Counted from the stretch's first letter, positions 23,866 to 33,257 are shown. The stretch is 64,000 bases of DNA from Xanthobacteraceae bacterium (GCA_023954195.1 JAMLIK010000002.1:744001-808000); one strand, 5' to 3'. Program-made: numbers and translations. Notes: a model not told the origin generated them from the sequence alone.

Positions 23866-24255
23866 ATGGCTAAAGAAGCTGCCCGCGTTCGCCGTCGTGA
23901 ACGCAAGAACATCGCGTCCGGCATCGCGCATGTGAATTCGTCGTTCAACAACACGACCATCACCATCACCGACGCGCAGGGCAACACCATCGCCTGGTCG
24001 TCGGCCGGCACCATGGGCTTCAAGGGCTCGCGCAAGTCGACGCCGTACGCGGCGCAGGTCGCGGCCGAGGACGTTTCCAAGAAGGCGCAGGAACACGGCA
24101 TGCGCACCCTCGAAGTCGAGGTCGCGGGGCCCGGCTCGGGGCGTGAATCGGCGCTGCGGGCGTTGCAGGCGGCGGGCTTCACCGTCACCTCGATTCGCGA
24201 CGTGACCACGATCCCGCATAACGGCTGCCGCCCGCGCAAGCGCCGCCGCGTTTGA
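23866..24255 (+). CDS. rpsK: 30S ribosomal protein uS11
   Basis: 129 residues. uS11 sits on the 30S platform near the E site. The [19 protein letters not shown] and [13 protein letters not shown] segments are conserved. It is preceded by the palindromic repeat and its own Shine-Dalgarno (AAGGAATT). Confidence 0.98.
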   Translation: MAKEAARVRRRERKNIASGIAHVNSSFNNTTITITDAQGNTIAWSSAGTMGFKGSRKSTPYAAQVAAEDVSKKAQEHGMRTLEVEVAGPGSGRESALRALQAAGFTVTSIRDVTTIPHNGCRPRKRRRV

Positions 24256-24376
24256 TCTTTTTGGGGCGCGGACGCCACATGCGTCCGCGACATTTTCGAC
24301 GTCCGATACGCGGGCCGATCCCCGCGAACTCCAACGCCAGCCGTCGCGGCCGACGCCTGGCCTGTATGGGTGAACA

Positions 24377-25396
24377 ATGACGATCCAGAAAAATTGGCAA
24401 GAATTGATCCGTCCCAGCAAGCTCCAGGTGACGCCGGGCGCGGACGCGACTCGTTTCGCAACGCTCGTCGCCGAGCCGCTTGAGCGCGGCTTCGGCCAGA
24501 CGCTGGGCAATGCGCTGCGCCGCATCCTTTTGTCGTCGCTGCAAGGCGCGGCGGTGCAGTCGGTGCATATCGACGGCGTGCTGCACGAATTCTCCTCGAT
24601 CGCGGGCGTCCGCGAGGACGTCACCGACATCGTGCTCAACATCAAGGACATCTCGATCAAGATGCAGGGCGAAGGCCCCAAGCGCATGGTCGTGAAGAAG
24701 CAGGGACCGGGAACGGTGACGGCCGGCGACATCCAGACCGTCGGCGACATCACCATCCTCAATCCGGAATTGCAGCTTTGCACGCTGGACGACGGCGCTG
24801 AAATCCGCATGGAATTCACCGTCAACACCGGCAAGGGCTATGTCGCCGCCGAGCGCAACCGCCCCGAGGACGCGCCGATCGGCCTGATTCCGGTCGACAG
24901 CCTGTACTCGCCGGTGCGCAAGGTGTCCTACAAGGTCGAGAACACCCGCGAGGGTCAGATCCTCGACTACGACAAGCTGACCATGACCATCGAGACCAAT
25001 GGCGGCATCACGCCGGAGGATTCGGTGGCCTATGCCGCGCGCATCCTGCAAGATCAGCTCAACGTCTTCGTCAACTTCGAGGAGCCGCGCAAGGAAGTGA
25101 CCGCCGAGATCATTCCGGATCTGGCGTTCAACCCGGCGTTCCTCAAGAAGGTCGACGAACTGGAATTGTCGGTGCGCTCCGCCAACTGCCTGAAGAACGA
25201 CAACATTGTCTATATCGGCGACCTGGTGCAGAAGTCGGAAGCCGAGATGCTGCGCACGCCGAACTTCGGCCGCAAGTCGCTCAACGAGATCAAGGAAGTG
25301 CTGGCCCAGATGGGGCTGCACCTTGGCATGGAAGTGCCCGGCTGGCCGCCGGAGAACATCGACGAACTGGCCAAGCGCTTCGAGGATCATTATTGA
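24377..25396 (+). CDS. rpoA: DNA-directed RNA polymerase subunit alpha
   Basis: 339 residues. The N-terminal domain (1-~235) dimerises and assembles beta and beta'. A linker then leads to the C-terminal domain (~250-325), which binds UP elements and activators; the RSANCLK helix lies near residues 267-273. Both domains are complete. A 121-base spacer separates it from rpsK. Confidence 0.98.
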   Translation: MTIQKNWQELIRPSKLQVTPGADATRFATLVAEPLERGFGQTLGNALRRILLSSLQGAAVQSVHIDGVLHEFSSIAGVREDVTDIVLNIKDISIKMQGEGPKRMVVKKQGPGTVTAGDIQTVGDITILNPELQLCTLDDGAEIRMEFTVNTGKGYVAAERNRPEDAPIGLIPVDSLYSPVRKVSYKVENTREGQILDYDKLTMTIETNGGITPEDSVAYAARILQDQLNVFVNFEEPRKEVTAEIIPDLAFNPAFLKKVDELELSVRSANCLKNDNIVYIGDLVQKSEAEMLRTPNFGRKSLNEIKEVLAQMGLHLGMEVPGWPPENIDELAKRFEDHY

Positions 25397-25404
25397 GCCA
25401 AGAG

Positions 25405-25483
25405 AGCGAATGGCGAATAGTAAGTAGCGAACAGAGAAAGCTACTCTCTACTTACTATTCGCTACTCACTACCAACTACTCAC
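25405..25483. repeat. AGCGAATAG-type palindromic repeat, copy 3 (rpoA/rplQ)
   Basis: It contains a perfect 15-bp inverted repeat GCGAATAGTAAGTAG (25413-25427) and its complement (25448-25462), flanked by further AGCGAA and TACTCACT units. Confidence 0.75.
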
Positions 25484-25561
25484 TCCCTGGGCGAACGCAG
25501 GAAGCCCACCTGAGCAACATGTCGGGCCAGCGGTCGCGGCAAAGAGATCGAGGATAGAGAA

Positions 25562-25975
25562 ATGCGTCACGGAAAAGTTCATCGCAAGCTCAACCGCACC
25601 GCCGAGCACCGCAAGGCGATGTTCGCCAACATGGCGGCGTCGCTGATCAAGCATGAGCAGATCGTCACCACGCTGCCGAAGGCGAAGGAGCTTCGCCCGA
25701 TCGTCGAGAAGCTGGTGACGCTGGGCAAGAAGGGCGGCCTCGCGCTGCGCCGTCAGGCGATCAGCGAATTGCGCGATCAGGATCAGGTCAGGAAGCTGTT
25801 CGACACGCTGGCGACCCGCTACAAGGATCGTCAGGGCGGCTACACCCGCATCATCAAGGCCGGCTTCCGTTACGGCGACAACGCGCCGATGGCGGTGATC
25901 GAGTTCGTCGACCGCGACGTCGACGCCAAGGGCAAGGATTCCGGCCCGGTGCAGGGCGAGGCCGAGGCGGCGTAA
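25562..25975 (+). CDS. rplQ: 50S ribosomal protein uL17 (bL17)
   Basis: 137 residues; [20 protein letters not shown] and the [25 protein letters not shown] core are typical. bL17 lies at the tunnel exit. A short Lys/Asp/Glu-rich end follows. It is the last gene of the alpha cluster, with a terminator 40 bases behind. Confidence 0.97.
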   Translation: MRHGKVHRKLNRTAEHRKAMFANMAASLIKHEQIVTTLPKAKELRPIVEKLVTLGKKGGLALRRQAISELRDQDQVRKLFDTLATRYKDRQGGYTRIIKAGFRYGDNAPMAVIEFVDRDVDAKGKDSGPVQGEAEAA

Positions 25976-26014
25976 GCCGGGCCGGTTCCCATCGACCGGC
26001 CTCCATCGACACGG

Positions 26015-26038
26015 CGGCGTCCCTCGGGACGCCGTTTT
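26015..26038 (+). terminator. rho-independent terminator after rplQ
   Basis: CGGCGTCCC, TC, GGGACGCCG forms a 9-bp stem followed directly by TTTT. It closes the ribosomal protein block. Confidence 0.85.
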
Positions 26039-26109
26039 GCGTTTGCGGGGCACGCTTCTCTTGCCGTGCCGGCGCACCTATATTCGGGTTCGGATTCGGG
26101 AAAACCCAC

Positions 26110-27501
26110 ATGACATCATTTCGCTCGCTCATCCTGCCGCTCTTGATTCTGACGGCGTCGATTCCGGCCCATGCCCAGGATCGTCGCGTGCCCGCCTCGC
26201 AAAACGAATTGCGGCTGTCCTATGCGCCGATCGTGCAGCGGGTGACGCCGGCGGTCGTCAACGTCTACGCCGCCAAGGTGATCCAGAACCGCAATCCGCT
26301 GCTCGACGATCCGATCTTCCGCCGCTTCTTCGGCGTGCCGGGCCAGCAGCCGGAGCAGATGCAACGCTCGCTCGGTTCCGGCGTCATGGTCGATGCCTCG
26401 GGGCTGGTGGTGACCAACAATCACGTCATCGAGGGCGCCGATCAGGTCAAGGTGTCGCTGGCGGACAAGCGCGAGTTCGAGGCGGAGATCGTGCTCAAGG
26501 ACACCCGCACCGATCTGGCGGTGCTGCGGTTGAAGGACGCCAAGGAAAAATTCCCGACGCTCGAATTCGCCAACTCCGACGACCTTCAGGTCGGCGACGT
26601 GGTGCTGGCGGTGGGCAATCCGTTCGGCGTCGGCCAGACCGTGACCCACGGCATCGTCTCGGCCTTGGCGCGCACCCAGGTCGGCATCACCGACTATCAG
26701 TTCTTCATCCAGACCGACGCCGCCATCAATCCCGGCAATTCCGGCGGCGCGCTGGTGGACATGACCGGCAAGCTGGTCGGCATCAACACCGCGATCTTCT
26801 CCCGCTCCGGCGGCTCGCAGGGCATCGGCTTCGCCATTCCCGCCAACATGGTGCGGGTGGTGGTGGCCTCGGCCGAGCGCGGCGGCAAGGCGGTGAAGCG
26901 GCCATGGCTCGGGGCGCGCTTGCAGGCGGTGACGCCGGAGATCGCCGAGTCGCTGGGATTGCCGCGGCCGACCGGCGCGCTGGTGGTCAAGGTGGTGCCG
27001 GGAAGCCCGGCGGCGCGGGCCGGGCTGAAAGCCTCCGATCTGATCGTCGCGGTGGACGGCCAGACCATCGACGACCCCAACGGTTTCGGCTATCGCTTCG
27101 CCACCCGGCCGCTGGGCGGCACCGCGCAGATCGAGGTGAGGCGCGGCGGCAAGCTGATGAAACTCGCGGTTCCGCTGGAAGTGGCGCCCGACACCAACCG
27201 CAACGAGGTCGTCATTACCGCCCGCTCGCCGTTCCAGGGGGCGAAGGTCGCCAACATCTCGCCGGCGGTGGCCGACGAACTGCACATCGACAGCGAGGAC
27301 GGTGTGGTGATTACCGAATTGGCCGACGACGGCACGGCCGCCGGCGTCGGCTTCCAGAAGGGCGACGTGATCCTCTCGGTCAACGGCACCAAGATCGACG
27401 ACACCAAGACCCTGCAACGGGTCGCAGGTGAACGCAGCCGGCTGTGGCGTATCACCGTGGTGCGCAACGGTCAGCAGATTCATGTGACGCTCGGGGGGTA
27501 G
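26110..27501 (+). CDS. Deg/HtrA-family periplasmic serine protease
   Basis: 463 residues. A signal peptide (to about AHAQ, residue 23) is followed by a trypsin-like domain with the triad His105 (TNNHVIEG), Asp135 (RTDLAVL) and Ser211 (NPGNSGGAL). Two PDZ domains follow (about 280-365 and 385-460). The enzyme degrades or refolds misfolded envelope proteins. It belongs to the DegP/DegQ/DegS group, and the two PDZ domains argue against DegS. It lies downstream of the rplQ terminator and so has its own promoter. Confidence 0.92.
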   Translation: MTSFRSLILPLLILTASIPAHAQDRRVPASQNELRLSYAPIVQRVTPAVVNVYAAKVIQNRNPLLDDPIFRRFFGVPGQQPEQMQRSLGSGVMVDASGLVVTNNHVIEGADQVKVSLADKREFEAEIVLKDTRTDLAVLRLKDAKEKFPTLEFANSDDLQVGDVVLAVGNPFGVGQTVTHGIVSALARTQVGITDYQFFIQTDAAINPGNSGGALVDMTGKLVGINTAIFSRSGGSQGIGFAIPANMVRVVVASAERGGKAVKRPWLGARLQAVTPEIAESLGLPRPTGALVVKVVPGSPAARAGLKASDLIVAVDGQTIDDPNGFGYRFATRPLGGTAQIEVRRGGKLMKLAVPLEVAPDTNRNEVVITARSPFQGAKVANISPAVADELHIDSEDGVVITELADDGTAAGVGFQKGDVILSVNGTKIDDTKTLQRVAGERSRLWRITVVRNGQQIHVTLGG

Positions 27502-27570
27502 CGGCCGGTGGCATTGTCCTGAGCGCGCGACCGGACATTCAATTTGCGGGCGGACTTGCAATACGAAAAT

Positions 27571-27692
27571 CGTCGTCCCCGCGCAGGCGGGGACCCATAC
27601 GCCGCAGCGGTGCGGTTCTATCAACAAAGGCGAAGTTATTTTCTCGCAACTGATGCCAGGGGCTATGAATCCCCGCCTGCGCGGGAACGACG
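27571..27692. repeat. dispersed GTCGTCCCCGC repeat, copy A1
   Basis: A 122-base element with terminal inverted repeats of 22 bases (one mismatch): CGTCGTCCCCGCGCAGGCGG at the left and its complement at the right. The core carries the phrase ACCCATACGCCGCAGCGG. Copies or parts recur at 31008, 33202, 41385 and, reversed, 51432. Confidence 0.85.
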
Positions 27693-27725
27693 CCGAGACT
27701 GTAGGGACGCTCCAGGCCGGTCACC

Positions 27726-29066
27726 ATGAACGCAAAGCGCGCAGCGTCGTCTTCCTCGAATCTGTTCTCCGCCGCCGGGCTGGAGCAGGACGCCCCGCGC
27801 CCGCTGCCGGAGCGGCTGCGGCCGCGGAAACTCGCCGACGTGGTCGGACAGGATCACATCCTCGGCCCCGACGGCGCGCTGACGAGGATGCTGGAGACCC
27901 GCACGCTGGGCTCGCTGATCTTCTGGGGGCCGCCCGGCACCGGCAAGACCACGGTGGCGCGGCTGCTGGCGGACGCGACCGAACTGCATTTCGAGCAGAT
28001 CTCGGCGGTGTTTTCCGGCGTCGCCGATCTCAAGAAGGTGTTTGACGCCGCGCGCGCGCGCCGCGAGACCGGCCAGGGCACGCTGTTGTTCGTCGACGAG
28101 GTGCATCGCTTCAACCGCGCCCAGCAGGATTCGTTTCTCCCGGTGATGGAGGACGGCACCGTGGTGCTGGTCGGCGCCACCACGGAGAATCCGTCGTTCG
28201 AGCTCAACGCGGCGTTGCTGTCCCGCGCCCGCGTGCTGGTGTTCCATTCGCTCGACGCCGACGCGATCGAAAAACTGTTCGCGCAGGCCGAACGCGCCGA
28301 GGGCAAGCCGCTGCCGCTCGATGCCGAGGCGCGCGCGGCGCTGGCGCGGATGGCCGACGGCGACGGCCGCGCCGCGCTGACGCTGGTCGAGGAAGTACGG
28401 CGCTCGGCGCGCGCCGGCGAGACATTCAATGCCGCGCAGTTGCAGGACATTCTGCAACGCCGCGCGCCGATCTACGACAAGTCGGCGGACGGCCACTACA
28501 ACCTGATCTCGGCGCTGCACAAGTCGGTGCGCGGCTCCGATCCCGACGCCGCGCTGTATTATCTGGCGCGGATGCTGGATGCCGGCGAGGACCCGCTGTT
28601 CCTGGCGCGGCGGGTGGTGCGGATGGCGGTCGAGGATATCGGGCTCGCCGACCCGCAGGCGCTGGCGATCTGTAACGCCGCCAAGGACGCCTACGATTTT
28701 CTCGGCTCGCCGGAAGGCGAGCTTGCGATCGCGCAGGCCGTGATCTATCTCGCCACCGCGCCGAAATCCAACGCCGCCTACAAGGCTTTTGGCGCGGCGA
28801 TGCGGACCGCGAAGGAGGCGGGGTCGCTGCTGCCGCCAAAACACATCCTCAACGCGCCGACCAAGCTGATGAAGTCCGAAGGCTATGGCGGCGGCTATCA
28901 GTACGACCACGACACGCCGGAGGCGTTTTCCGGGCAGGATTACTTCCCGGAGGCGCTGGGCCGGCAAACCTTCTACCATCCGCCGGATCGCGGTTTCGAG
29001 CGCGAAATCCGCAAGCGGCTGGAGTATTGGGCCAAGTTGCGGCGCGACAAGGCGCGCGACACATGA
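27726..29066 (+). CDS. rarA: replication-associated recombination ATPase RarA (MgsA)
   Basis: 446 residues, AAA+ clamp-loader-like ATPase. Walker A GPPGTGKTT (68-76), Walker B LFVDEVHRFN, sensor region GATTENPSFELN, and the C-terminal tetramerisation domain (YGGGYQYDHDTPEAFSGQDY) are all present. RarA acts at stalled replication forks. Its stop overlaps the next gene as ATGA. Confidence 0.95.
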   Translation: MNAKRAASSSSNLFSAAGLEQDAPRPLPERLRPRKLADVVGQDHILGPDGALTRMLETRTLGSLIFWGPPGTGKTTVARLLADATELHFEQISAVFSGVADLKKVFDAARARRETGQGTLLFVDEVHRFNRAQQDSFLPVMEDGTVVLVGATTENPSFELNAALLSRARVLVFHSLDADAIEKLFAQAERAEGKPLPLDAEARAALARMADGDGRAALTLVEEVRRSARAGETFNAAQLQDILQRRAPIYDKSADGHYNLISALHKSVRGSDPDAALYYLARMLDAGEDPLFLARRVVRMAVEDIGLADPQALAICNAAKDAYDFLGSPEGELAIAQAVIYLATAPKSNAAYKAFGAAMRTAKEAGSLLPPKHILNAPTKLMKSEGYGGGYQYDHDTPEAFSGQDYFPEALGRQTFYHPPDRGFEREIRKRLEYWAKLRRDKARDT

Positions 29067-29785
29067 GACGGGATTTTGCGCGGATGACGGGACGCGGAAT
29101 AGTGGGCGTGATGATCGGCCTGGTGCTGCTGGCGCTGTCCGGCGCGGCGCGGGCCGAGACGGTCGAGGTCGCCCCCGGCGTGCGGGTGACGAAGACCACG
29201 TTCGACGCGCCCATCGACGAGCAGCCGTTCTACGGGTTCGCGACCAAGACGCCGGAGCAGCGCGCGGCCGACGCGAAACTGGTTACCGATCTGATCGCGG
29301 CGGCCGGTTCGCGCGAGCAGGCGTTCGAGGCCGTCACCATGCGCGGCTGGAAGGCTATACAGGACGGCCGCCTCGCCGAGGCCGCGCGGCGCTTCAATCA
29401 GGCGTATCTGCTGATGCCTGAACGGAGCGCGGTCTATCACGGGCTGGCGATGGTGGCGCAGATGCGCTTCAACGATCTCGCCTTCGCTGATGAACTGTTC
29501 AGGGTGGCCACCACGCAGCCGCATCCGCTGAAGATACTCAATACCGATTACGGCCGTCTGCTGCTGATGCGGAAGCGCTATCGCGAGGCGCAGCCGGTGC
29601 TGGAAAAGGCGGTGGTGGACACCGCCGATGTCGGCGACGCCTGGGCCTATCTGGCCTTCGCCAAATTGCAGAACGGCGACAAGCGCGGCGCCTGCGTCGA
29701 TGCCGCGCAAGCGCGCAAGCACAATCCGTCGCGCGCCACCGTGCGGGACCTGGCGCATATCGAGAAAGACGCCCAATGCAACTAG
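29063..29785 (+). CDS. TPR-like periplasmic protein of unknown role
   Basis: 240 residues from ATG 29063, overlapping rarA by 4 bases. ATG 29084 would also give a normal signal peptide (GIVGVMIGLVLLALSGAARA). After the signal, the region about 110-230 has tetratricopeptide-like helices (AARRFNQAYLLMPERSAVYHGLAM; REAQPVLEKAVVDTADVGDAWAYLA is split over two helices). Likely periplasmic; the function is unknown. Confidence 0.75.
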   Translation: MRRDFARMTGRGIVGVMIGLVLLALSGAARAETVEVAPGVRVTKTTFDAPIDEQPFYGFATKTPEQRAADAKLVTDLIAAAGSREQAFEAVTMRGWKAIQDGRLAEAARRFNQAYLLMPERSAVYHGLAMVAQMRFNDLAFADELFRVATTQPHPLKILNTDYGRLLLMRKRYREAQPVLEKAVVDTADVGDAWAYLAFAKLQNGDKRGACVDAAQARKHNPSRATVRDLAHIEKDAQCN

Positions 29786-29795
29786 AGCCCACAGC

Positions 29796-30980
29796 ATGAG
29801 CCGCCGCGTCAAACGCCCGCTCGCCAAGAAGTCCGACCGCGGCGGTGAAAAACGCGGCGGCTGCAAATCTTCTCCCCTCCCTCCGCGAAGCGAAGCGAAG
29901 CGGCGGGGAGGGGTCGGGGGTATGGGGCAACTTGCGCCGAAGCGTCCCGCCGCGACCGCGCCGGCGACCCTCCCCGAGAAAGCGCCGCTTCCTACAAAAG
30001 TGCAGACCGTCACCGTCAGCGCCGACGAAGCCGGCATGCGCGTCGATCGCTTTCTCGAAGCGCGGTTTCCCGGCTTGTCGTTCTCGCACATCCAGCGCGT
30101 CGTGCGCAAAGGCGAGCTGCGCGTCGACGGCAAGCGCGCCGACAGCAAGGACCGCCTTGAGGAAGGCGCGAGCGTGCGCATCCCGCCGCTCAGGCTCGAT
30201 GCGCCGAAGCTGGCGCAGGTCTCCGAGGCGCAGCAGAAGACGCTGGACGCATTGAAGGCGATGACGCTCTATGAAGACGCCGACGTCATGGTGCTGAACA
30301 AGCCGGCCGGGCTCGCGGTGCAGGGCGGCTCCGGCATGACGCGGCATGTCGACCAGATGCTGGAGGCGATGCGCGACGCCAAGGGGCAGAAGCCGCGCCT
30401 GGTGCATCGGCTCGACCGCGAAACCGCCGGCTGCCTGCTGATCGCCAAGACCCGCTTCGCCGCCACCGCGCTGACGGCGTCGTTCCGCCACCGCTCGGCG
30501 CGCAAGATCTACTGGGCGCTGGTGGCGGGGGTGCCGAAGCCGAAGCAGGGCCGCATCTCCACCTATCTCGCCAAGGAGGAGAACGAGGAGGATTCCATCA
30601 TGCGCGTCGCCGCCCACGGCGACGAGGGCGCGAGCCACGCCGTCACCTATTACGCGGTGGTGGAAGCCTCGGCGCAAAAGCTCGCCTGGGTGTCGCTGAA
30701 GCCGGTGACCGGCCGGACGCACCAGTTGCGCGCCCACATGGCGCATATCGACCACGCCATCGTCGGCGATCCGAAATACTTCAACAAGGAGAACTGGCAG
30801 TTGCCGGGCGGCATCCAGAACCGGCTGCATCTTCTGGCGCGGCGCATCGTCATTCCGCACCCGCGCGGCGGCATGATCGACGCCACCGCGCCGCTGCCGC
30901 CGCACATGCTGCAATCGTGGAACCTGCTCGCCCTGGAGGCGGACCGCTTCGATCCCATCGAGAACGCGCCGGAGGAGTGA
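29796..30980 (+). CDS. RluA-family 23S rRNA pseudouridine synthase (RluC/RluD-like)
   Basis: 394 residues from ATG 29796. A basic N-terminal tail of about 70 residues contains a stretch encoded by a palindromic DNA repeat (SSPLPPRSEAKRRGG). An S4 RNA-binding domain follows (GMRVDRFLEARFPGLSFSHI), then the catalytic domain with the Asp in LVHRLDRETAG. The enzyme isomerises uridines in 23S rRNA. RluC-like specificity is likely but cannot be fixed by eye. Confidence 0.88.
   Translation: MSRRVKRPLAKKSDRGGEKRGGCKSSPLPPRSEAKRRGGVGGMGQLAPKRPAATAPATLPEKAPLPTKVQTVTVSADEAGMRVDRFLEARFPGLSFSHIQRVVRKGELRVDGKRADSKDRLEEGASVRIPPLRLDAPKLAQVSEAQQKTLDALKAMTLYEDADVMVLNKPAGLAVQGGSGMTRHVDQMLEAMRDAKGQKPRLVHRLDRETAGCLLIAKTRFAATALTASFRHRSARKIYWALVAGVPKPKQGRISTYLAKEENEEDSIMRVAAHGDEGASHAVTYYAVVEASAQKLAWVSLKPVTGRTHQLRAHMAHIDHAIVGDPKYFNKENWQLPGGIQNRLHLLARRIVIPHPRGGMIDATAPLPPHMLQSWNLLALEADRFDPIENAPEE
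29862..29935. repeat. palindromic repeat inside the pseudouridine synthase gene
   Basis: CTCCCCTCCCTCCGC...GCGGCGGGGAGGGG forms a hairpin with GAAGC repeats at its tip (cgaagcgaagcgaagc). The sequence is of a type usually found between genes. Here it is in frame and translated. Confidence 0.65.
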
Positions 30981-31007
30981 CATCTTGTGTTTCGCAACAC
31001 CAAAGGC

Positions 31008-31163
31008 GTCGTCCCCGCCAACGGGGCGGCGCAAAGCGCCGCCCGATGACAGCCTCCGGCGGGGACCCATATGCCGCAGCGGTTCGGCTCAATCACGGCG
31101 CGGTGAAATTGTTCAAATCACCCATGCCAGGGGTTATGGGTCCTCGCCTTGGCGAGGACGACG
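31008..31163. repeat. dispersed GTCGTCCCCGC repeat, copy A2
   Basis: Same termini and ACCCATATGCCGCAGCGG core as copy A1, but with an additional internal hairpin near the left end (CGGGGCGGCG / CGCCGCCCG). It fills most of the 239-base gap between the pseudouridine synthase and the next gene. Confidence 0.8.
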
Positions 31164-31219
31164 CTGAGGTTGGTTGATCCCACGTGCCCTATTTTGGGTG
31201 AAACGCTGAAGTATCAGAT

Positions 31220-31525
31220 ATGAAATGGGTGTCGGTCATCTTGCTCGGCGTTGCGCTGGTTTTGCCCGGCGGCCTCGCCATGGCGCAACTGTTCGGGCCG
31301 GGCGTCACGCCGTCGAATCCGCCGCCGCCACCGCCGCCTCCGCCGCCACGCATCGAGGTGCCGGCGGTGCCGAAACTCGACGCGCCGCCGCCACCGCCGA
31401 AGGCCGGCGCGGCGCCGCGCGGTTCGTTCGGCGACCGCGTCATCGATTGCCTGCATCAGGGCGCGGCGGCGGGCATGACCCCCGGCGAGCGCGCCGCCTA
31501 TTCGCGCGCCTGCGCCAACCAGTGA
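31220..31525 (+). CDS. small proline-rich secreted protein
   Basis: 101 residues. A signal peptide (KWVSVILLGVALVLPGGLAMA) is followed by a run of ten prolines (about residues 34-43), a second Pro stretch, and a C-terminal segment with two cysteines (DRVIDCLHQG, RACANQ). I do not recognise a named family. The start lies only 57 bases after repeat A2, and the ATP12 gene follows after 9 bases. Confidence 0.7.
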   Translation: MKWVSVILLGVALVLPGGLAMAQLFGPGVTPSNPPPPPPPPPPRIEVPAVPKLDAPPPPPKAGAAPRGSFGDRVIDCLHQGAAAGMTPGERAAYSRACANQ

Positions 31526-31534
31526 GAGACGACC

Positions 31535-32323
31535 ATGCGTGAGCTGTTCGACGAGGTTGCCGCCAACGGCGCGCTCGACCCGCAGGAGGCGGTTCGCCAA
31601 ACCTCGCGCGCGCCGCAGCGCAAGCGCTTCTATGCCAGCGCCGGATTCGTCGAGGCCGAGGGCGGCTTCGCCATCGTGCTCGACGGCAAGCCGGTGCATA
31701 CCCCGGCGCGGCAGCCGCTGGTGGTGCCGTCGCGCGACATCGCGCAGGCGATCGCCGACGAATGGAACGCGCAAGACGAGGCGATCGATCCGATGACCAT
31801 GCCGCTGACGCGGCTCGCCAACAGCGTCATCGCCGGCGTGGTCGGCCGCGTCGAGGCGGTGGCCGCCGACATCGCCAAATATTTCGAGTCCGATCTTTTG
31901 TTCTACCGCGCCGCGCATCCGGAGGCGCTGGTGGCGCGCGAGGGCGAGCATTGGGACCCGGTGCTGTTCTGGGCCACCGAGGCGCTCGGCGCGCGCTTCA
32001 TGCTGGCGGAGGGCATCATGCACGTGCGCCAGCCGGAGACCGCCGTGGCGGCCGCCACGCTGGCGCTGCCGGACGATCCGTGGGCCATCGCGGCGCTGCA
32101 CGTGGTCACCACGGTCACCGGCTCGGCGCTGCTGGCGCTGGCGCTGTCGCGCGGCGCGCGCACGGCGGACGAGGTGTGGGCGGCGGCGCATGTCGACGAG
32201 GACTGGAACATCGCGCAATGGGGCGCCGACGCCGAGGTGATGGCGCGGCGCGCCGCCCGTTCGCGCGACTTCCGCGCCGCCGCTTTCGTGCTGGCGGCCG
32301 GTGACGCGCCGCAGGCGGATTAG
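31535..32323 (+). CDS. ATP12-family F1-ATPase assembly chaperone
   Basis: 262 residues. The core FYASAGFVEAEGGFAIVLDG, KPVHTPARQPLVVPS and ADEWNAQDEAIDPMTMPLTR is diagnostic of ATP12, which binds the F1 alpha subunit before assembly in mitochondria and alphaproteobacteria. The protein is complete and soluble. The beta-lactamase gene starts 14 bases downstream. Confidence 0.92.
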   Translation: MRELFDEVAANGALDPQEAVRQTSRAPQRKRFYASAGFVEAEGGFAIVLDGKPVHTPARQPLVVPSRDIAQAIADEWNAQDEAIDPMTMPLTRLANSVIAGVVGRVEAVAADIAKYFESDLLFYRAAHPEALVAREGEHWDPVLFWATEALGARFMLAEGIMHVRQPETAVAAATLALPDDPWAIAALHVVTTVTGSALLALALSRGARTADEVWAAAHVDEDWNIAQWGADAEVMARRAARSRDFRAAAFVLAAGDAPQAD

Positions 32324-32337
32324 CCAGGATCACGCCT

Positions 32338-33171
32338 ATGCTTGATCGTCGCCAGGCCCTCGCCGTTCTCGCCGCCGCCGCCCTGCCACCTGGCGCGCGC
32401 GCCGACGTCGCGCCGCAGCGAAGCGAAATCCGCGACAGCCTCGCCAGGCGTTTCACCGACGCCGGCACGGTCGGCACCTTCGTCGGCTACAAGACGGACG
32501 ATTACCTGATCGTCGCCAGCGACGCGACGCGCTCCGGCGAGGCGATCCTGCCGGCCTCGACCTTCAAGATTCCCAACTCGCTGATCGCGCTGGATACCGG
32601 CGTCGTCGCCGATCCCGACAAGGACGTGTTCAAGTGGGACGGCGTGAGGCGCGCCTATCCCGACTGGAACAAGGACCACACCCTGCGCTCCGCCATCGCG
32701 GCCTCCGCGGTGCCGGTCTATCAGGAAATCGCGCGGCGGATCGGCGAGGAGCGGATGCGGCGTTATGTCAAGCTGCTCGACTACGGCAACAAGAACATCG
32801 GCGGCGGCATCGACCGGTTCTGGCTTTCCGGCGACCTGCGGATCGACCCGATGCAGCAGATCGACTTTCTCGACCGGCTGCGGCGCGGCGTGCTGCCGGT
32901 GGCGAAACGCAACCAGGATTTGACCCGCGACATCCTGCCGGTGGAGAAGGCGGGCGGGGCGGTGATCCGCTACAAGACCGGGCTGGTCGGGGTCGGCGAC
33001 CGCTCGGAGGCGGGCAAGGCGCGCCCGTCGGTCGGCTGGCTGGTCGGCTGGGCCGAGACGCCCCGCGAGCGGACCGTGTTCGCGCTCAATCTCGACATCC
33101 GCGAGCCGCGCCACAGCGCCGCGCGGATGGTGCTGGCGAAGCAGCTTCTGGGCGATATCGGCGCGATTTGA
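32338..33171 (+). CDS. class D (OXA-type) serine beta-lactamase family protein
   Basis: 277 residues. The N-terminal export signal carries twin arginines (LDRRQALAV), so Tat export is possible. Class D motifs are intact: S74-T-F-K77 (PASTFKIPNS), S123-A-V125, Y149-G-N151, and K213-T-G215, with GWLVGWAE after it. These residues acylate and hydrolyse beta-lactams in characterised members, with Lys77 carbamylated. The neighbourhood is ordinary chromosome with no mobile genes, so it looks intrinsic. Its real substrate range is unknown. Confidence 0.9.
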   Translation: MLDRRQALAVLAAAALPPGARADVAPQRSEIRDSLARRFTDAGTVGTFVGYKTDDYLIVASDATRSGEAILPASTFKIPNSLIALDTGVVADPDKDVFKWDGVRRAYPDWNKDHTLRSAIAASAVPVYQEIARRIGEERMRRYVKLLDYGNKNIGGGIDRFWLSGDLRIDPMQQIDFLDRLRRGVLPVAKRNQDLTRDILPVEKAGGAVIRYKTGLVGVGDRSEAGKARPSVGWLVGWAETPRERTVFALNLDIREPRHSAARMVLAKQLLGDIGAI

Positions 33172-33201
33172 GGAGCGGTGGTCCCGACGCCCCAACCTCG
33201 G

Positions 33202-33257
33202 CGTCGTCCTTGCCCAACGGGGCGGCGCTTTGCGCCGACCCGTTGGCGGGGACGACG
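33202..33257. repeat. dispersed GTCGTCC repeat, shortened copy A3
   Basis: CGTCGTCCTTGCCCAACGGG at the left and CCCGTTGGCGGGGACGACG at the right, with GGCGGCGCTTTGCGCC between. The flank GACGACGATTTTCGGGTTGA is shared with copy A4. It lies between the beta-lactamase and DUF4260 genes. Confidence 0.75.

Noticed and set aside
11036-25483. CRISPR array from repeated AGCGAATAG units
   Set aside because: The units are adjacent or inverted within single hairpins, with no regular spacers and no cas genes.
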